The notes under the pieces are model-generated. The model ran no database searches, was not told the origin of the DNA, and saw only the letters and a program-made list of their open reading frames with translations. From contig CAIQWC010000017.1 of NCBI GenBank assembly GCA_903875425.1, positions 1-64,000 on the forward strand: a DNA stretch of 64,000 bases. The letters are read 5' to 3'. Source of the stretch: an uncultured Actinomycetes bacterium (lineage in GTDB: Bacteria > Actinomycetota > Acidimicrobiia > Acidimicrobiales > RAAP-2). Shown in pieces: positions 7,595-16,388 of the stretch. A program made the position numbers and the translations under genes. Every line of letters starts with the position of its first letter. Position 1 is the stretch's first letter.

Positions 7595-9570
7595 TGGGCT
7601 GGGGCGGAGGTGGCGGCTTCGGCGGAGGTGGCGGCTTCGGCGGAGGTGGCTTCGCCGGCGGCCGACCAACCGGGATGCCTTTTGGTGGAATTCCCTCAGA
7701 GCTACAAGAAGGTGTTGATGCGATTCTCAGCGAAGAACCGCCGCACGATCCCCATCGCCTTCCCTTCACGATGGAGCCCGAGGCTTCAGAACGGCAACGT
7801 CTGACCTTATGGAGACTACTCACGGCTCACCCCCGCCTGATGATTTGGTGCACGATGCTTGTGATCCTCGTGGCGATTACCAGCCAAGCCGGTCCCGCGC
7901 TTATCGAGTACGCCATCAACCAAGGCATGGTGCCGGGCCATCATTCGATACGCGTCATCTTGGTGGCAGCTAGCGCTTTCCTCGTCGTCACCCTAATCAG
8001 CGCCGTGGGTCAACGCTCACAAGTCAGAGCATCGGGACGTCTCGCTTCCGCCGTAATGCACCAACTACGCATTCGGGTCTTTCGCCATCTCCAACGTTTG
8101 AGCTTGAGCTTCTTCACTGAAGAAAAAGCTGGCGTCATCATGACCCGTATGACTAGTGATATCGATAACCTTCAGCAGCTCTTACAAGATGGTCTCAACC
8201 AGTTTGCCCTACAGGGCCTCACCATGATCGTCATCACGATCATCTTGTTCTTCATCAATCCTCTCTTGGCGCTCATCACGGTCGCCATGGTCATCCCGCC
8301 ACTCTTCGCTGCATCATGGTGGTTTAACCGCGCTTCGGATCGTGGCTACCAGCGAGTTCGAGACGGTATTGCCAGCGTCCTTACCCATCTCTCGGAGTCG
8401 CTACAGGGGGTTCGCGTCGTCTCGGCTCATAACCGCCAAGTACAGAACGCCATTCAACACCGAAACGTGGTTGGCGAATACCGTGATGCCAACGTCTATA
8501 CCGGTCAAGTGAACGCCATATACGGACCCGGTTCTCAGCTCATCGGTTTTCTCGTTCAGGCATTCCTACTCGCGATCGGTGGTTCCATGGTGCTCCACCA
8601 CCACCTCAGCGTTGGTGCCTTAGTCGCCTACTTCCTCTACGTGAATCGCTTCTTCCAGCCCATCCAACTCCTTGTCCAGCAATACAACTCGCTCCAACAA
8701 TCACAATCTTCCATTGTGAAGTTGCGCACCTTGCTCGAAACTGAACCAGACATCATAAATTCGCGAGACGCTCCCGATATTTCTTCTCTCAACGGAGCGA
8801 TTTCTTTTAACCACGTCGACTTTGGCTATCGTTCCGATCGCTTGGTACTCCATGATGTGACGTTTTCTATTGCCCCAGGAGAAACGATTGCCCTCGTCGG
8901 TCCTACTGGTGGAGGAAAATCTACGATCGCAAAACTCATCACCCGTTTTTACGATCCCAGCTCCGGAACCATCGCTATTGACGGCCATAATCTTCGAGAC
9001 ATCAATCAGCTTTCACTTCGCCGTCAACTCGGTGTCGTCCCCCAAGAGCCGTTCTTGTTTGCAGGTACAATCCGAGACAATCTCATCTTTGCCCGTGACT
9101 ACATCTCAGATGAAGAGCTCAATAGCGCCATCGATAAAATAGGCCTGCGAGAGATGATCGAGCGCTTGCCCGACGGTATTGATACGACGGTTCACGAACG
9201 AGGACAGTCACTCTCCACCGGAGAGCGCCAGTTGCTTGCTATCGGGCGAGCCTTTTTAGCAAATCCTCGGGTCCTTGTTCTTGACGAGGCCACGTCATCG
9301 CTTGATCTACAAAGCGAGGTAGCGGTTGAGCGAGCCCTTGACGCCATTCTCGAACAGCGCACGGCAATTCTCATCGCTCACCGTCTCTCCACTGCACAAC
9401 GAGCGGATCGAATTTTGGTGGTCCAAGGGGGCCGAATCACAGAGGAGGGGAGCCACCGTGAACTTATGGCCGAAGCGGGGCGCTATGCGGCACTGTTCAA
9501 TACCTGGCAAAAGAGCGCTACGAGCACTTCGAGTTTAATCGACGTTGATTTGAGTAATCAGACTCGATGA
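7594..9570 (+). CDS. ABC exporter subunit with intact Walker B and Gly-rich N-terminus (heterodimer partner 2)
   Basis: 658 residues. Residues 2-26 are almost only Gly, Phe and Ala, encoded by a short DNA repeat. Six TM segments follow (about 80-360), then the ATPase domain with Walker A G-P-T-G-G-G-K-S-T (about 435), Q-loop P-Q-E-P, signature L-S-T-G-E (about 539, degenerate) and Walker B V-L-D-E-A-T-S (about 563). With its partner this gives one canonical site (its Walker B with the LSGGQ of partner 1) and one dead site. Substrates of this class are drugs, lipids or peptides. The 3' end overlaps the convergent DMT gene by 36 bp. Confidence 0.9.
   Translation: MGWGGGGGFGGGGGFGGGGFAGGRPTGMPFGGIPSELQEGVDAILSEEPPHDPHRLPFTMEPEASERQRLTLWRLLTAHPRLMIWCTMLVILVAITSQAGPALIEYAINQGMVPGHHSIRVILVAASAFLVVTLISAVGQRSQVRASGRLASAVMHQLRIRVFRHLQRLSLSFFTEEKAGVIMTRMTSDIDNLQQLLQDGLNQFALQGLTMIVITIILFFINPLLALITVAMVIPPLFAASWWFNRASDRGYQRVRDGIASVLTHLSESLQGVRVVSAHNRQVQNAIQHRNVVGEYRDANVYTGQVNAIYGPGSQLIGFLVQAFLLAIGGSMVLHHHLSVGALVAYFLYVNRFFQPIQLLVQQYNSLQQSQSSIVKLRTLLETEPDIINSRDAPDISSLNGAISFNHVDFGYRSDRLVLHDVTFSIAPGETIALVGPTGGGKSTIAKLITRFYDPSSGTIAIDGHNLRDINQLSLRRQLGVVPQEPFLFAGTIRDNLIFARDYISDEELNSAIDKIGLREMIERLPDGIDTTVHERGQSLSTGERQLLAIGRAFLANPRVLVLDEATSSLDLQSEVAVERALDAILEQRTAILIAHRLSTAQRADRILVVQGGRITEEGSHRELMAEAGRYAALFNTWQKSATSTSSLIDVDLSNQTR
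7603..7653 (+). repeat. 18-bp tandem repeat encoding a Gly-rich tail
   Basis: Two exact copies of GGCGGAGGTGGCGGCTTC (7603-7620, 7621-7638) are followed by a 15-bp copy lacking one codon (7639-7653). They encode the Gly-Gly-Gly-Gly-Gly-Phe repeats at the N-terminus of the second ABC subunit. The length is a multiple of three, so copy-number change would lengthen or shorten the tail without shifting frame. Confidence 0.9.
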
Positions 9571-10383
9571 AGCAAGAATTTTCGCACCGCTTAGCAACAA
9601 GATAAGGCCGAGCGCCTCAGCGATAGTGGCGAGGGGGCTATGAGCCATGTGGTCACCAAAGACCACGATGCCGATAACCACGCTCAATAGTGGATCCACC
9701 GTCACCATGGCTGCACGAGACGCGGCAACGTGGCCTGCACGCATAGCTTGTTGAAAGAGCAAGAAGCCCACTGAACCGCCCACCATGAGCAAGTAGAGCG
9801 CCGGAGAGCGCAACACGTCTACGACTCGATGCTCGTTCGCGATGGCATCAGTCATCGCAGCTTGGTAAGCGAAGCACACAGCGGCGGCAGCTCCCAGCAC
9901 CGCCGCCTTAGCGCCGCCGGGCTGGAACCGATATCCCACCATCACCAAGCTCGTAACGAGAACTCCAAGAACCACGGTGAGTACCAGAATCCAATGCCAG
10001 GTCAAGGATGACCCTCCCCCGCCCGGACGCGCACTCACGAGGAAGACTACGAGACCACCCACGACCAGTGCTGCGCCCCCGAATTCACGAAACCCGGGTC
10101 GCTGGTGGTGGGTAACAACGACGAGGCCGAGTAGGAAAAGCAGTTCCGTGGTGAGCATGGGTTGGACCTGAGTGAGATTCCCTACCCGCAGTGCGAAGTA
10201 CTGGAAGAGCGGTGAGCCAACCATGACGATAAGGCCTACCCACCACCATGGCTTCGTTAAGGAATTAAGGAGGAGGCGAACGCCCTTCGCTTGACCTTCA
10301 TTGAGGCTACTGATTTCACGATCTTGAATCGCCGCCCCAGCGGCAGCACAGAACGCAGAGCAGATCGCTAGGAAATAGGTCAT
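9535..10383 (-). CDS. DMT-superfamily (EamA-like) membrane transporter
   Basis: 282 residues with about 9-10 hydrophobic helices and almost no soluble domain, in the two-fold repeat pattern of drug/metabolite transporters. The second half carries the M-R-A-G-H-V-A-A-S-R-A-A-M-V-T-V-D-P-L-L-S-V-V-I-type motif common in EamA proteins. The start ATG 10383 lies 3 bp after the stop of the F420 enzyme gene, suggesting one minus-strand operon. The substrate is unknown. Confidence 0.75.
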   Translation of the reverse strand: MTYFLAICSAFCAAAGAAIQDREISSLNEGQAKGVRLLLNSLTKPWWWVGLIVMVGSPLFQYFALRVGNLTQVQPMLTTELLFLLGLVVVTHHQRPGFREFGGAALVVGGLVVFLVSARPGGGGSSLTWHWILVLTVVLGVLVTSLVMVGYRFQPGGAKAAVLGAAAAVCFAYQAAMTDAIANEHRVVDVLRSPALYLLMVGGSVGFLLFQQAMRAGHVAASRAAMVTVDPLLSVVIGIVVFGDHMAHSPLATIAEALGLILLLSGAKILASSSLITQINVD

Positions 10384-10386
10384 GGC

Positions 10387-11445
10387 CTACGACGCTGAAT
10401 GAGCAAGGTCTTTAACCATCTCGATCAGTTGTGGTGCTGTCTGATCGCCAATCGCTACGGGTGTGATGTTGAGTTGGGTGACGCCAGCTTGCGCGAAGGC
10501 AGCAATTCGTTCAGCTACGTATCCCCGAGGTCCACAGAGGGTAGTGAGTTCTAGGAACTCGTCTGGCACCGCGGCCTCAGCCTCGGTTTTGTGGCCTGAG
10601 AGGTAGAGATCTTGGATCCGCTTCGCCTCTTTTTCAAATCCGTACCTAACGGCTAGATCGTTGTAAAAATTCTTGCCTGGAGCCCCCATTCCGCCCACGT
10701 AAAGAGCGATCATCCCCCGAGCTTGTTCTCGCACCTTGACGACGTCTTGCCCTTCACCAATAGCAAGGAGGCCTCCGGCGGAAATCTCCAAAGGTCCGAG
10801 ATCGGCCTGACGCTTGGCCCTTCCCCGAGCGAGGGCATCACCCCATGCCTGGTGAGCGAGTTCGGGGATAAACAGGAGGGGAAGCCACCCTTCAGCAATC
10901 TCCGCCGTGAGTTCTACATTGTTGTCACCGAGCGCAGCAAGCCAAATAGGAATCCGAGAACGAACTGGGTGAGCAATGATCTTGAGCGCCTTACCCAGAC
11001 CCGTACCCACTGATGGATCTAAAGGAATCTGGAACTGACTCCCCTGATAGGTCAAGGGGGCTTCTCGCAGCCAAACGTTGCGGCAAATTTCGACAAGCTC
11101 TCGAGTACGAGTAATCGGTGCGCGATACGCAACACCATGAAAGCCTTCGATAACTTGAGGGCCTGAAGCACCAAGACCCAAAGAAAAACGACCATCGCTG
11201 AGCGCATCGAGACCCGCAGCAGTCATCGCGAGCAATGTGGGCGTTCGGGTATATATGGGCATAATGCCCGAAGCGATCTCTACCCTCTCGGTTAAGGCTG
11301 CGAGGTAACCCATCAGCGAGGGGCTATCGAAGCCATAGGCTTCTGCGACCCACACAAGATCAAGTCCAGCCTTTTCCATATCGACAATTTCTTGAGCAGA
11401 CTGTCGAAAACCACCTGCGTAACTCATCGTCGTTGCGATCTTCAT
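10387..11445 (-). CDS. F420-dependent LLM-class oxidoreductase
   Basis: 352 residues from ATG 11445, with GGGTGG upstream; a TTG one codon earlier is possible. It has the luciferase-like TIM-barrel features M-K-I-A-T-T, W-V-A-E-A-Y-G-F-D-S, E-I-A-S-G-I-M-P-I-Y-T-R-T-P near residue 60, and G-R-F-S-L-G-L-G-A-S-G-P near 105. The pattern matches mycobacterial F420-dependent members (Rv3520c-like) more than FMN-dependent luciferases. The reaction would be hydride transfer with F420H2 to an unknown substrate. It sits upstream of the DMT transporter in the same direction. Confidence 0.82.
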   Translation of the reverse strand: MKIATTMSYAGGFRQSAQEIVDMEKAGLDLVWVAEAYGFDSPSLMGYLAALTERVEIASGIMPIYTRTPTLLAMTAAGLDALSDGRFSLGLGASGPQVIEGFHGVAYRAPITRTRELVEICRNVWLREAPLTYQGSQFQIPLDPSVGTGLGKALKIIAHPVRSRIPIWLAALGDNNVELTAEIAEGWLPLLFIPELAHQAWGDALARGRAKRQADLGPLEISAGGLLAIGEGQDVVKVREQARGMIALYVGGMGAPGKNFYNDLAVRYGFEKEAKRIQDLYLSGHKTEAEAAVPDEFLELTTLCGPRGYVAERIAAFAQAGVTQLNITPVAIGDQTAPQLIEMVKDLAHSAS

Positions 11446-11525
11446 CAACCCACCCTTGTCATCTGTCTCGTGAGACGCTTCCCGTCTTCTATCAGTGGCC
11501 TCGGGACGTCAAAATTCTTCTTGGA

Positions 11526-12599
11526 TTAGTTCGGGGCCGACACCGCGCAACGGTTTGGGCCAATCTCGAGATCAGATGCTGCTTCGGGCGAGGGTTCTTC
11601 GATGGCCATATTAAGGGCCACAATTTGCTGATAACTCGGCGGACGATTGGTCGCGGCGGCCGAGGCCCACGCCACAAACTCATCTTCTCCAAAGGCTAAG
11701 GCGGGTTGGTTCGTACGCAACGTCCCGATCGTGGTCTTGATCATTTCGCCAAAAGGTACCAGGAGTCGTGGTCCATAGTGAGCTGGGAACACTACGGCTT
11801 CATCGTCAAACTGCATCAGTGCTTGTAGCGACGCGTAGAGCTGGTGAGCGAATTCCTCGGCCTTATCAGCCAGATCAGGACGTCCAACACTCTCGATCAT
11901 GAGCACATCGCCGGTGAAGAGCGCGTGATCGTCGAGTACAAAAGTGGTTGATCCACGGGTATGGCCGGGCGTAAACATCACGCGCAACTTCGATCCACCG
12001 AAACCGATCTCTTGGCTATCGCAAAGTGATCCAGTACCTCTACCCACGTCGTCGGCGTCATTAACGAGATAATCCGCACCAGTCAGATTCGCTAACAAAG
12101 AGGCACCGCTGACATGATCAGCGTGTACGTGAGTATCGACCACGGTACCTACTCGCCACCCCTGTCCCTCGGCAAGTTCCATGATCCGCTCAACGTCAAG
12201 GGGAGGATCGATCACCACGCACTCGTCGCCGGAACCAACAAGGTACGCCAAGCAACCTTTACCGCGTCGTTGTAATTGAATGACCTTGACACTCCCAAAG
12301 CTTTGCGTGGCGGTAGAAAACGCACGGGCCCACGCGGCCATTCCCTGATCAAGAACATCTGGATCGAGGCCTAAATCCCGCAAGATCCCTGCCGCCTGTG
12401 TCGCGCGTGCGCCTCGGGCGCAGACCACTACGAGTTCACCCTCGGGAATTTCCCCAACACGGGAAGTCACATCGGCTAGGGGAATATTGATTGCACCGGG
12501 AATCGACCAGTCGACGAATTCCTCGGGTTCACGAACATCAAGAATTACCAACGGGTTTCCGTGGGTCATCTTCGCAACAAACTCTGCAATCTCAACCAT
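11526..12599 (-). CDS. Rhodanese plus metallo-beta-lactamase fusion (persulfide dioxygenase-like)
   Basis: 357 residues. Residues 1-95 are a rhodanese domain with D-V-R-E-P-E-E-F and an active-site Cys in V-V-V-C-A-R-G-A-R-A. Residues about 105-310 are a metallo-beta-lactamase fold with the T-H-V-H-A-D-H-V-S-G metal motif and G-H-T-R-G-S. This resembles ETHE1-type persulfide dioxygenases, which oxidise glutathione persulfide to sulfite. In the well-known natural fusions the rhodanese is C-terminal; here it comes first. It is divergent from a free-standing rhodanese 46 bp away, supporting a sulfur-handling role. Confidence 0.82.
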   Translation of the reverse strand: MVEIAEFVAKMTHGNPLVILDVREPEEFVDWSIPGAINIPLADVTSRVGEIPEGELVVVCARGARATQAAGILRDLGLDPDVLDQGMAAWARAFSTATQSFGSVKVIQLQRRGKGCLAYLVGSGDECVVIDPPLDVERIMELAEGQGWRVGTVVDTHVHADHVSGASLLANLTGADYLVNDADDVGRGTGSLCDSQEIGFGGSKLRVMFTPGHTRGSTTFVLDDHALFTGDVLMIESVGRPDLADKAEEFAHQLYASLQALMQFDDEAVVFPAHYGPRLLVPFGEMIKTTIGTLRTNQPALAFGEDEFVAWASAAATNRPPSYQQIVALNMAIEEPSPEAASDLEIGPNRCAVSAPN

Positions 12600-12645
12600 A
12601 CCTAGGCTCCTCGTTACTTACTACGCTTCACCTTAGACTTGACTC

Positions 12646-13008
12646 ATGAAGCACCACCGACAATCCGAGCCAATCTTGATACCTCAAATTGATGTGATGG
12701 AGGCTGCCCGACGTCAGGGTGAAGCCGCCATCTTGCTCGACGTTCGAACTCCCGAGGAATACCATGCCGGCCATGCCCCCAGCGCTATCTGGATTCCGCT
12801 CGATGAGATTGCAAATCGGATCGGCGAATTGGACCGCAACAAAGCGATTCTCGCGATCTGTCGAGCAGGAAGTCGCTCACAAAGCGCGGCTGAGTTCCTC
12901 GCACTACAGGGTTACTCCACTAGCAATGTGACAGGGGGAATGAGTGCTTGGGCTGCTGCCGGTTTGGATATCACCACCGACGGTACGGGCTCCGGCGAAA
13001 TTATCTAG
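12646..13008 (+). CDS. Single-domain rhodanese
   Basis: 120 residues: L-D-V-R-T-P-E-E-Y-H-A-G-H near residue 33 and the active-site loop I-C-R-A-G-S-R-S near 77 (Cys that carries the persulfide), ending with the typical G-G-M-S-A-W-A-A-A-G-L-D. It should move sulfane sulfur between low-molecular thiols or proteins in the cytosol. It is probably co-regulated with the divergent rhodanese-MBL gene. Confidence 0.88.
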   Translation: MKHHRQSEPILIPQIDVMEAARRQGEAAILLDVRTPEEYHAGHAPSAIWIPLDEIANRIGELDRNKAILAICRAGSRSQSAAEFLALQGYSTSNVTGGMSAWAAAGLDITTDGTGSGEII

Positions 13009-13040
13009 CCAATGATGACGCATCGTCGACCGTTGTGTTC

Positions 13041-13847
13041 ATGGCTGCGAATCTCAAGCAATACCTCCTCGATGATCTAGCCCAAGAAATTTCCCGGTTA
13101 CGAGAAAGCGAGCGATGGCACAACTACCTCAGCGTCCAAGCTCGCTTTCACCACTACAGCCCTCGTAACGTCCTCCTTATCTCTCTGCAACGTCCTAGTG
13201 CGAGCCAAGTGGCAGGCTTCACGACCTGGAGGGCTCTGGGCCGGAGTATTAAGCGGGGCGAACAAGCAATTTCTATTCTCGCTCCTATTCTTCGAACCGC
13301 CTCAGCCATCGACGAGGAGCAGCCACGCATTGGATACCGATGGGTCAACGTCTTTGATATCTCCCAGACGCACGGCGATGCCCTTCCTTCACCCGTCAAC
13401 CTGCTCGAAGGCCACGACCCCTGTGATTTCGAAGGTCTTATCGCGGTTCTAGCGTCAGAACTTGGTTACCCCATCAGGTACGAATTACTTCCCGACGGCG
13501 TGAATGGAGAGATTCGGTGGACGCACCGTACTATCGCGGTGCAGCAAGACAACTCGCCGCTACAGCGAATCAAAACCATCGCCCACGAACTCGGCCATGC
13601 CCTACTCCATGAACATGAGAGAGATAGGCGGCGCGCAGAAATGGAGGCCGAATCGGTGGCCTACGTCGTTCTTCATGCTCTGGGTATCGATTCGAGTCCC
13701 TACTCAGCCGGCTACGTCGCCTCATGGATGGGAGATACCGCTGAAGCACATGATGCGCTGTTGTCCTGTTGTGCCAATGTACAAGCAGCGTCTACAGCGA
13801 TTCTTGAGGGGCTTTCCCGTCTTAAAAGCTCGCACCACGCTGCTTAG
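13041..13847 (+). CDS. ArdC-like N-terminal domain with zincin (ImmA/IrrE-type) metalloprotease
   Basis: 268 residues from ATG 13041 (GTG two codons upstream possible). Residues about 5-95 match the ArdC N-terminal, ssDNA-binding-like pattern: Y-S-P-R-N-V-L-L-I-S, F-T-T-W-R-A-L-G-R-S-I-K-R-G-E-Q. Residues about 165-215 carry I-A-H-E-L-G-H-A-L-L-H followed by E-M-E-A-E-S-V-A-Y-V-V, the HExxH plus downstream Glu of ImmA/IrrE-type zincins. ArdC proteins are best known as plasmid anti-restriction factors; this chromosomal form's role is unknown. No mobile genes or cognate repressor are nearby. No clear ribosome-binding site. Confidence 0.75.
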   Translation: MAANLKQYLLDDLAQEISRLRESERWHNYLSVQARFHHYSPRNVLLISLQRPSASQVAGFTTWRALGRSIKRGEQAISILAPILRTASAIDEEQPRIGYRWVNVFDISQTHGDALPSPVNLLEGHDPCDFEGLIAVLASELGYPIRYELLPDGVNGEIRWTHRTIAVQQDNSPLQRIKTIAHELGHALLHEHERDRRRAEMEAESVAYVVLHALGIDSSPYSAGYVASWMGDTAEAHDALLSCCANVQAASTAILEGLSRLKSSHHAA

Positions 13848-13914
13848 GGGTCCTCGCTTCGCTTAGCCATTGCTGCCTAAGCCCTGGCCGAGCGAAACGC
13901 TTGATACAGGGACC

Positions 13915-14481
13915 ATGCAAGACTGCCTTGTGTCCTCTTCGAGTAACCCACTCTCGCTAATCGTTCCGATCGCCATTATCCTCATGATCATCCTCCGGCG
14001 CCAAGGCGTCCGGCAGGGTGCAGCCCTAGATCTCGGCCCCAAGGAACGACTTCGGCCTCTCCTCATGGTTTGGATTGATCCCCTCTTGGTATTTCTCTTC
14101 TCCGGAGAAATGCTCTGGACTATCGTGCATCGAAATGTCATGCACGCTACGGCCGCGGTTGTTGGTGGCCTCCTTGGTAGCGTCGTCGGTATTATCCGAG
14201 GTCGCATCGTCTTCATCAAAGCAGTGCCGCAACACAAGAGCGTGGTAATTAAACGCAACGCCATCGAATATGGACTCTTAATCGTCCTCTTGGCCTTACG
14301 AATTACGCAAGACGCCATTACTAAGCATCACTCCGGCATCGTTATTGTTATCCTCGGTGGGCTCATCGCTTTGGCGATCATCGAATCCATCACCCGCGCC
14401 GGTGCCCTCACCCAGCGTTACCGAAACGCCAAGCCTTTTGAGCTACTCGCTGAGAAGGCTGGACCAACGTCAGATCTTTAA
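13915..14481 (+). CDS. Hypothetical multi-pass membrane protein (CcdC/DUF1453-like)
   Basis: 188 residues from ATG 13915; a TTG at 13870 in the same frame would add 15 residues. Four to five hydrophobic helices alternate with short basic loops (L-R-R-Q-G-V-R-Q, F-I-K-A-V-P-Q-H-K-S). The layout, including an R-G-R-I-V loop and a late L-R-I-T-Q-D segment, suggests a CcdC-like membrane protein, but I do not recognise a firm function. Its stop interlocks with that of the convergent cfa gene in a 4-nt TTAA. Confidence 0.55.
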   Translation: MQDCLVSSSSNPLSLIVPIAIILMIILRRQGVRQGAALDLGPKERLRPLLMVWIDPLLVFLFSGEMLWTIVHRNVMHATAAVVGGLLGSVVGIIRGRIVFIKAVPQHKSVVIKRNAIEYGLLIVLLALRITQDAITKHHSGIVIVILGGLIALAIIESITRAGALTQRYRNAKPFELLAEKAGPTSDL

Positions 14482-15806
14482 GCGAACCAGCTTACGAGCT
14501 GATCTGGTTCATAGGCTTCGCGCAGTGCAAGAGGAGCTCGCCCAGCCATCGGCTTAACCATCAAGATTTGGTGAATCTCAAGCTGGTGCCTTTCAAAGCC
14601 AACCGCCGATCCGGCCATGTAGAGGCGCCAAACGCGAGCACGCTCTCTTCCTACTTCGTTGCAAGCAGCCTCAAAATTATCTTCTAGGTTTCGGACCCAC
14701 GCACGAAGCGTTAAGGCGTAGTGCTCACGAAGAGACTCTAGGTGTCGAACCTCAAGGCCATGGGCTTGGAACATCGAAACCATTGTCCCCACCTCATGGA
14801 GTTCTCCATCAGGGAATACGTAACGATCCATGAACTCACTCTTAACGCGCGATGGCCCCCGCATACCGGTAGCAATTTGGATTTGCCGGATTGCTTCACC
14901 GGCTCGTGTCGGCTTAGGATTTTCTTCTCGAGTTGCCGGACGCCCAATGGCATGGTTGAGGAGGCGTCCTCCGGGCTTGAGCACACGGTAAAGCGAAGCA
15001 ATGTAAGCCTCTAAGGAACGGCGGCCGACGTGCTCGGACATACCAATCGAGCTGATGGCGTCGAAGGGTCCGTCGGTAACGTCGCGGTAGTCTTGAACTC
15101 GGAATTCAACGAGATGACTGACGCCAGCTTCCTCGGCGCGCTCTTGAGCCCTCGCACGCTGAGGTTCCGACAAGGTAATACCAACAGCATGGCAGCCATA
15201 GGTTTTCGCAGCATGGATTGCCATCGTTCCCCAACCACAGCCGACATCCAAGAGGCGCTGACCCGGAGCGAGATTCAATTTTCGGGCGATGAGATCAACC
15301 TTTCGAAGTTGTGCCGTTTCGAGTGCTTCATCGGCGGTGGAGAATACCGCGCAGGAATAAACCATTGATGGCCCAAGGACCAGGGAGTAGAAGTAATTAG
15401 AGACGTCGTAATGGTGGGTTACTGCTTCGCGATCTCGCTCACGACTATGGAGCGCTCCGTGCGGTCGGGCCTCGATAGCTGGTGGCTCAACGGGCTTGAG
15501 CCCACTGATACCAATACTTCGGAGTAACTGCGCCATGGTTCCTGAGCGCACCAAAGCAACGGGTGATGGTGATTGCAGTGAAAAAAGTCCATCGAGTTCC
15601 CCATCGAGATCAATATCGCCCGCAACATACGCACGGGCCATACCTAACTCACCGGGACGGGTAACGATGCGGCGCACCGCATCTTCACTATTAAATCGAA
15701 CCGTCAGGGGAGCATCGTCGGGTCCCGCTACCGACCCATCGTAGGCCGTGACCTTAAAAGGCGGCTTGCCATCGAACAGTGCTGCAACAATGTCTGCTAG
15801 TCCCAT
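14478..15806 (-). CDS. cfa: Cyclopropane-fatty-acyl-phospholipid synthase family methyltransferase
   Basis: 442 residues. After an N-terminal lipid-binding-like domain (about 1-110), the SAM-binding core is clear: L-L-D-V-G-C-G-W-G-T-M-A near residue 196 and V-G-I-T-L-S-E-P-Q near 222, both typical of cyclopropane synthases, with H-Y-D-V-S-N-x-F-Y just before. It transfers the SAM methyl group onto the double bond of membrane phospholipid acyl chains (cyclopropane or methyl-branched products). ATG start at 15806; 14 bp separate it from the upstream membrane gene, so it is probably the last gene of a minus-strand operon beginning near 17.0 kb. Confidence 0.88.
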   Translation of the reverse strand: MGLADIVAALFDGKPPFKVTAYDGSVAGPDDAPLTVRFNSEDAVRRIVTRPGELGMARAYVAGDIDLDGELDGLFSLQSPSPVALVRSGTMAQLLRSIGISGLKPVEPPAIEARPHGALHSRERDREAVTHHYDVSNYFYSLVLGPSMVYSCAVFSTADEALETAQLRKVDLIARKLNLAPGQRLLDVGCGWGTMAIHAAKTYGCHAVGITLSEPQRARAQERAEEAGVSHLVEFRVQDYRDVTDGPFDAISSIGMSEHVGRRSLEAYIASLYRVLKPGGRLLNHAIGRPATREENPKPTRAGEAIRQIQIATGMRGPSRVKSEFMDRYVFPDGELHEVGTMVSMFQAHGLEVRHLESLREHYALTLRAWVRNLEDNFEAACNEVGRERARVWRLYMAGSAVGFERHQLEIHQILMVKPMAGRAPLALREAYEPDQLVSWFA

Positions 15807-15820
15807 ACCACTCCTTAGCC

Positions 15821-16378
15821 TTACCTGTTGTCTTCAGATATATCTTGATCCACTCGACGTTGGCGCATCATTATCCCCATGGCACCGAAACCTAAACCAG
15901 TAACAAATAATACGGCGGGCACCGCGTAACTAATAACTCCAACGTGCCCGGACTTCGCCACCATCACCGTCTCGATAACAGCGAGATCCTTGGGGTCAGC
16001 AATAACAGGCACGATCGTACCCGTTTGAGTAAACGTACCCAAACCCCCGATAACCGAGACGTAGTGGTTTCCCCCTATGACATAACGCCCCGAACAGGTA
16101 TAACTCGCTAGCGTGCTGCCACTGCCGCCAAGATTGCCCCGACACAGCGTCACGCTCGCCACCGTTTCTATACCGTGGTTCTTCACGCGACTCACTCGAG
16201 AGGTATTTCCAATAGCCGTAGCAAAGAGAGCAACAGAGATACCGATCGAGGCAACGGCCCAGGCGATCAGGAGCCACGCTCCAACAACACGAGACGGTTG
16301 TGCCACCTGGGGACCGCGCAGCGGCGTAGATGGTCCACTCACGCTTGAAGCTCCGATCGATTTCTTGCCATGATCCAT
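15821..16378 (-). CDS. Hypothetical membrane protein (DUF3592-like)
   Basis: 185 residues from ATG 16378 (a start at 16417 would overlap the upstream gene by 29 bp). Two hydrophobic segments flank an extracytoplasmic part: about 35-55 and 135-160. Between them lie two Cys (V-T-L-C-R-G and Y-T-C-S-G-R-Y) and a beta-rich stretch ending in I-V-P-V-I-A-D-P-K-D, the layout of DUF3592 proteins. The function is unknown. It sits between a methyltransferase gene and cfa, all in one direction. Confidence 0.55.
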   Translation of the reverse strand: MDHGKKSIGASSVSGPSTPLRGPQVAQPSRVVGAWLLIAWAVASIGISVALFATAIGNTSRVSRVKNHGIETVASVTLCRGNLGGSGSTLASYTCSGRYVIGGNHYVSVIGGLGTFTQTGTIVPVIADPKDLAVIETVMVAKSGHVGVISYAVPAVLFVTGLGFGAMGIMMRQRRVDQDISEDNR

Positions 16379-16388
16379 TGCTTGGAAC

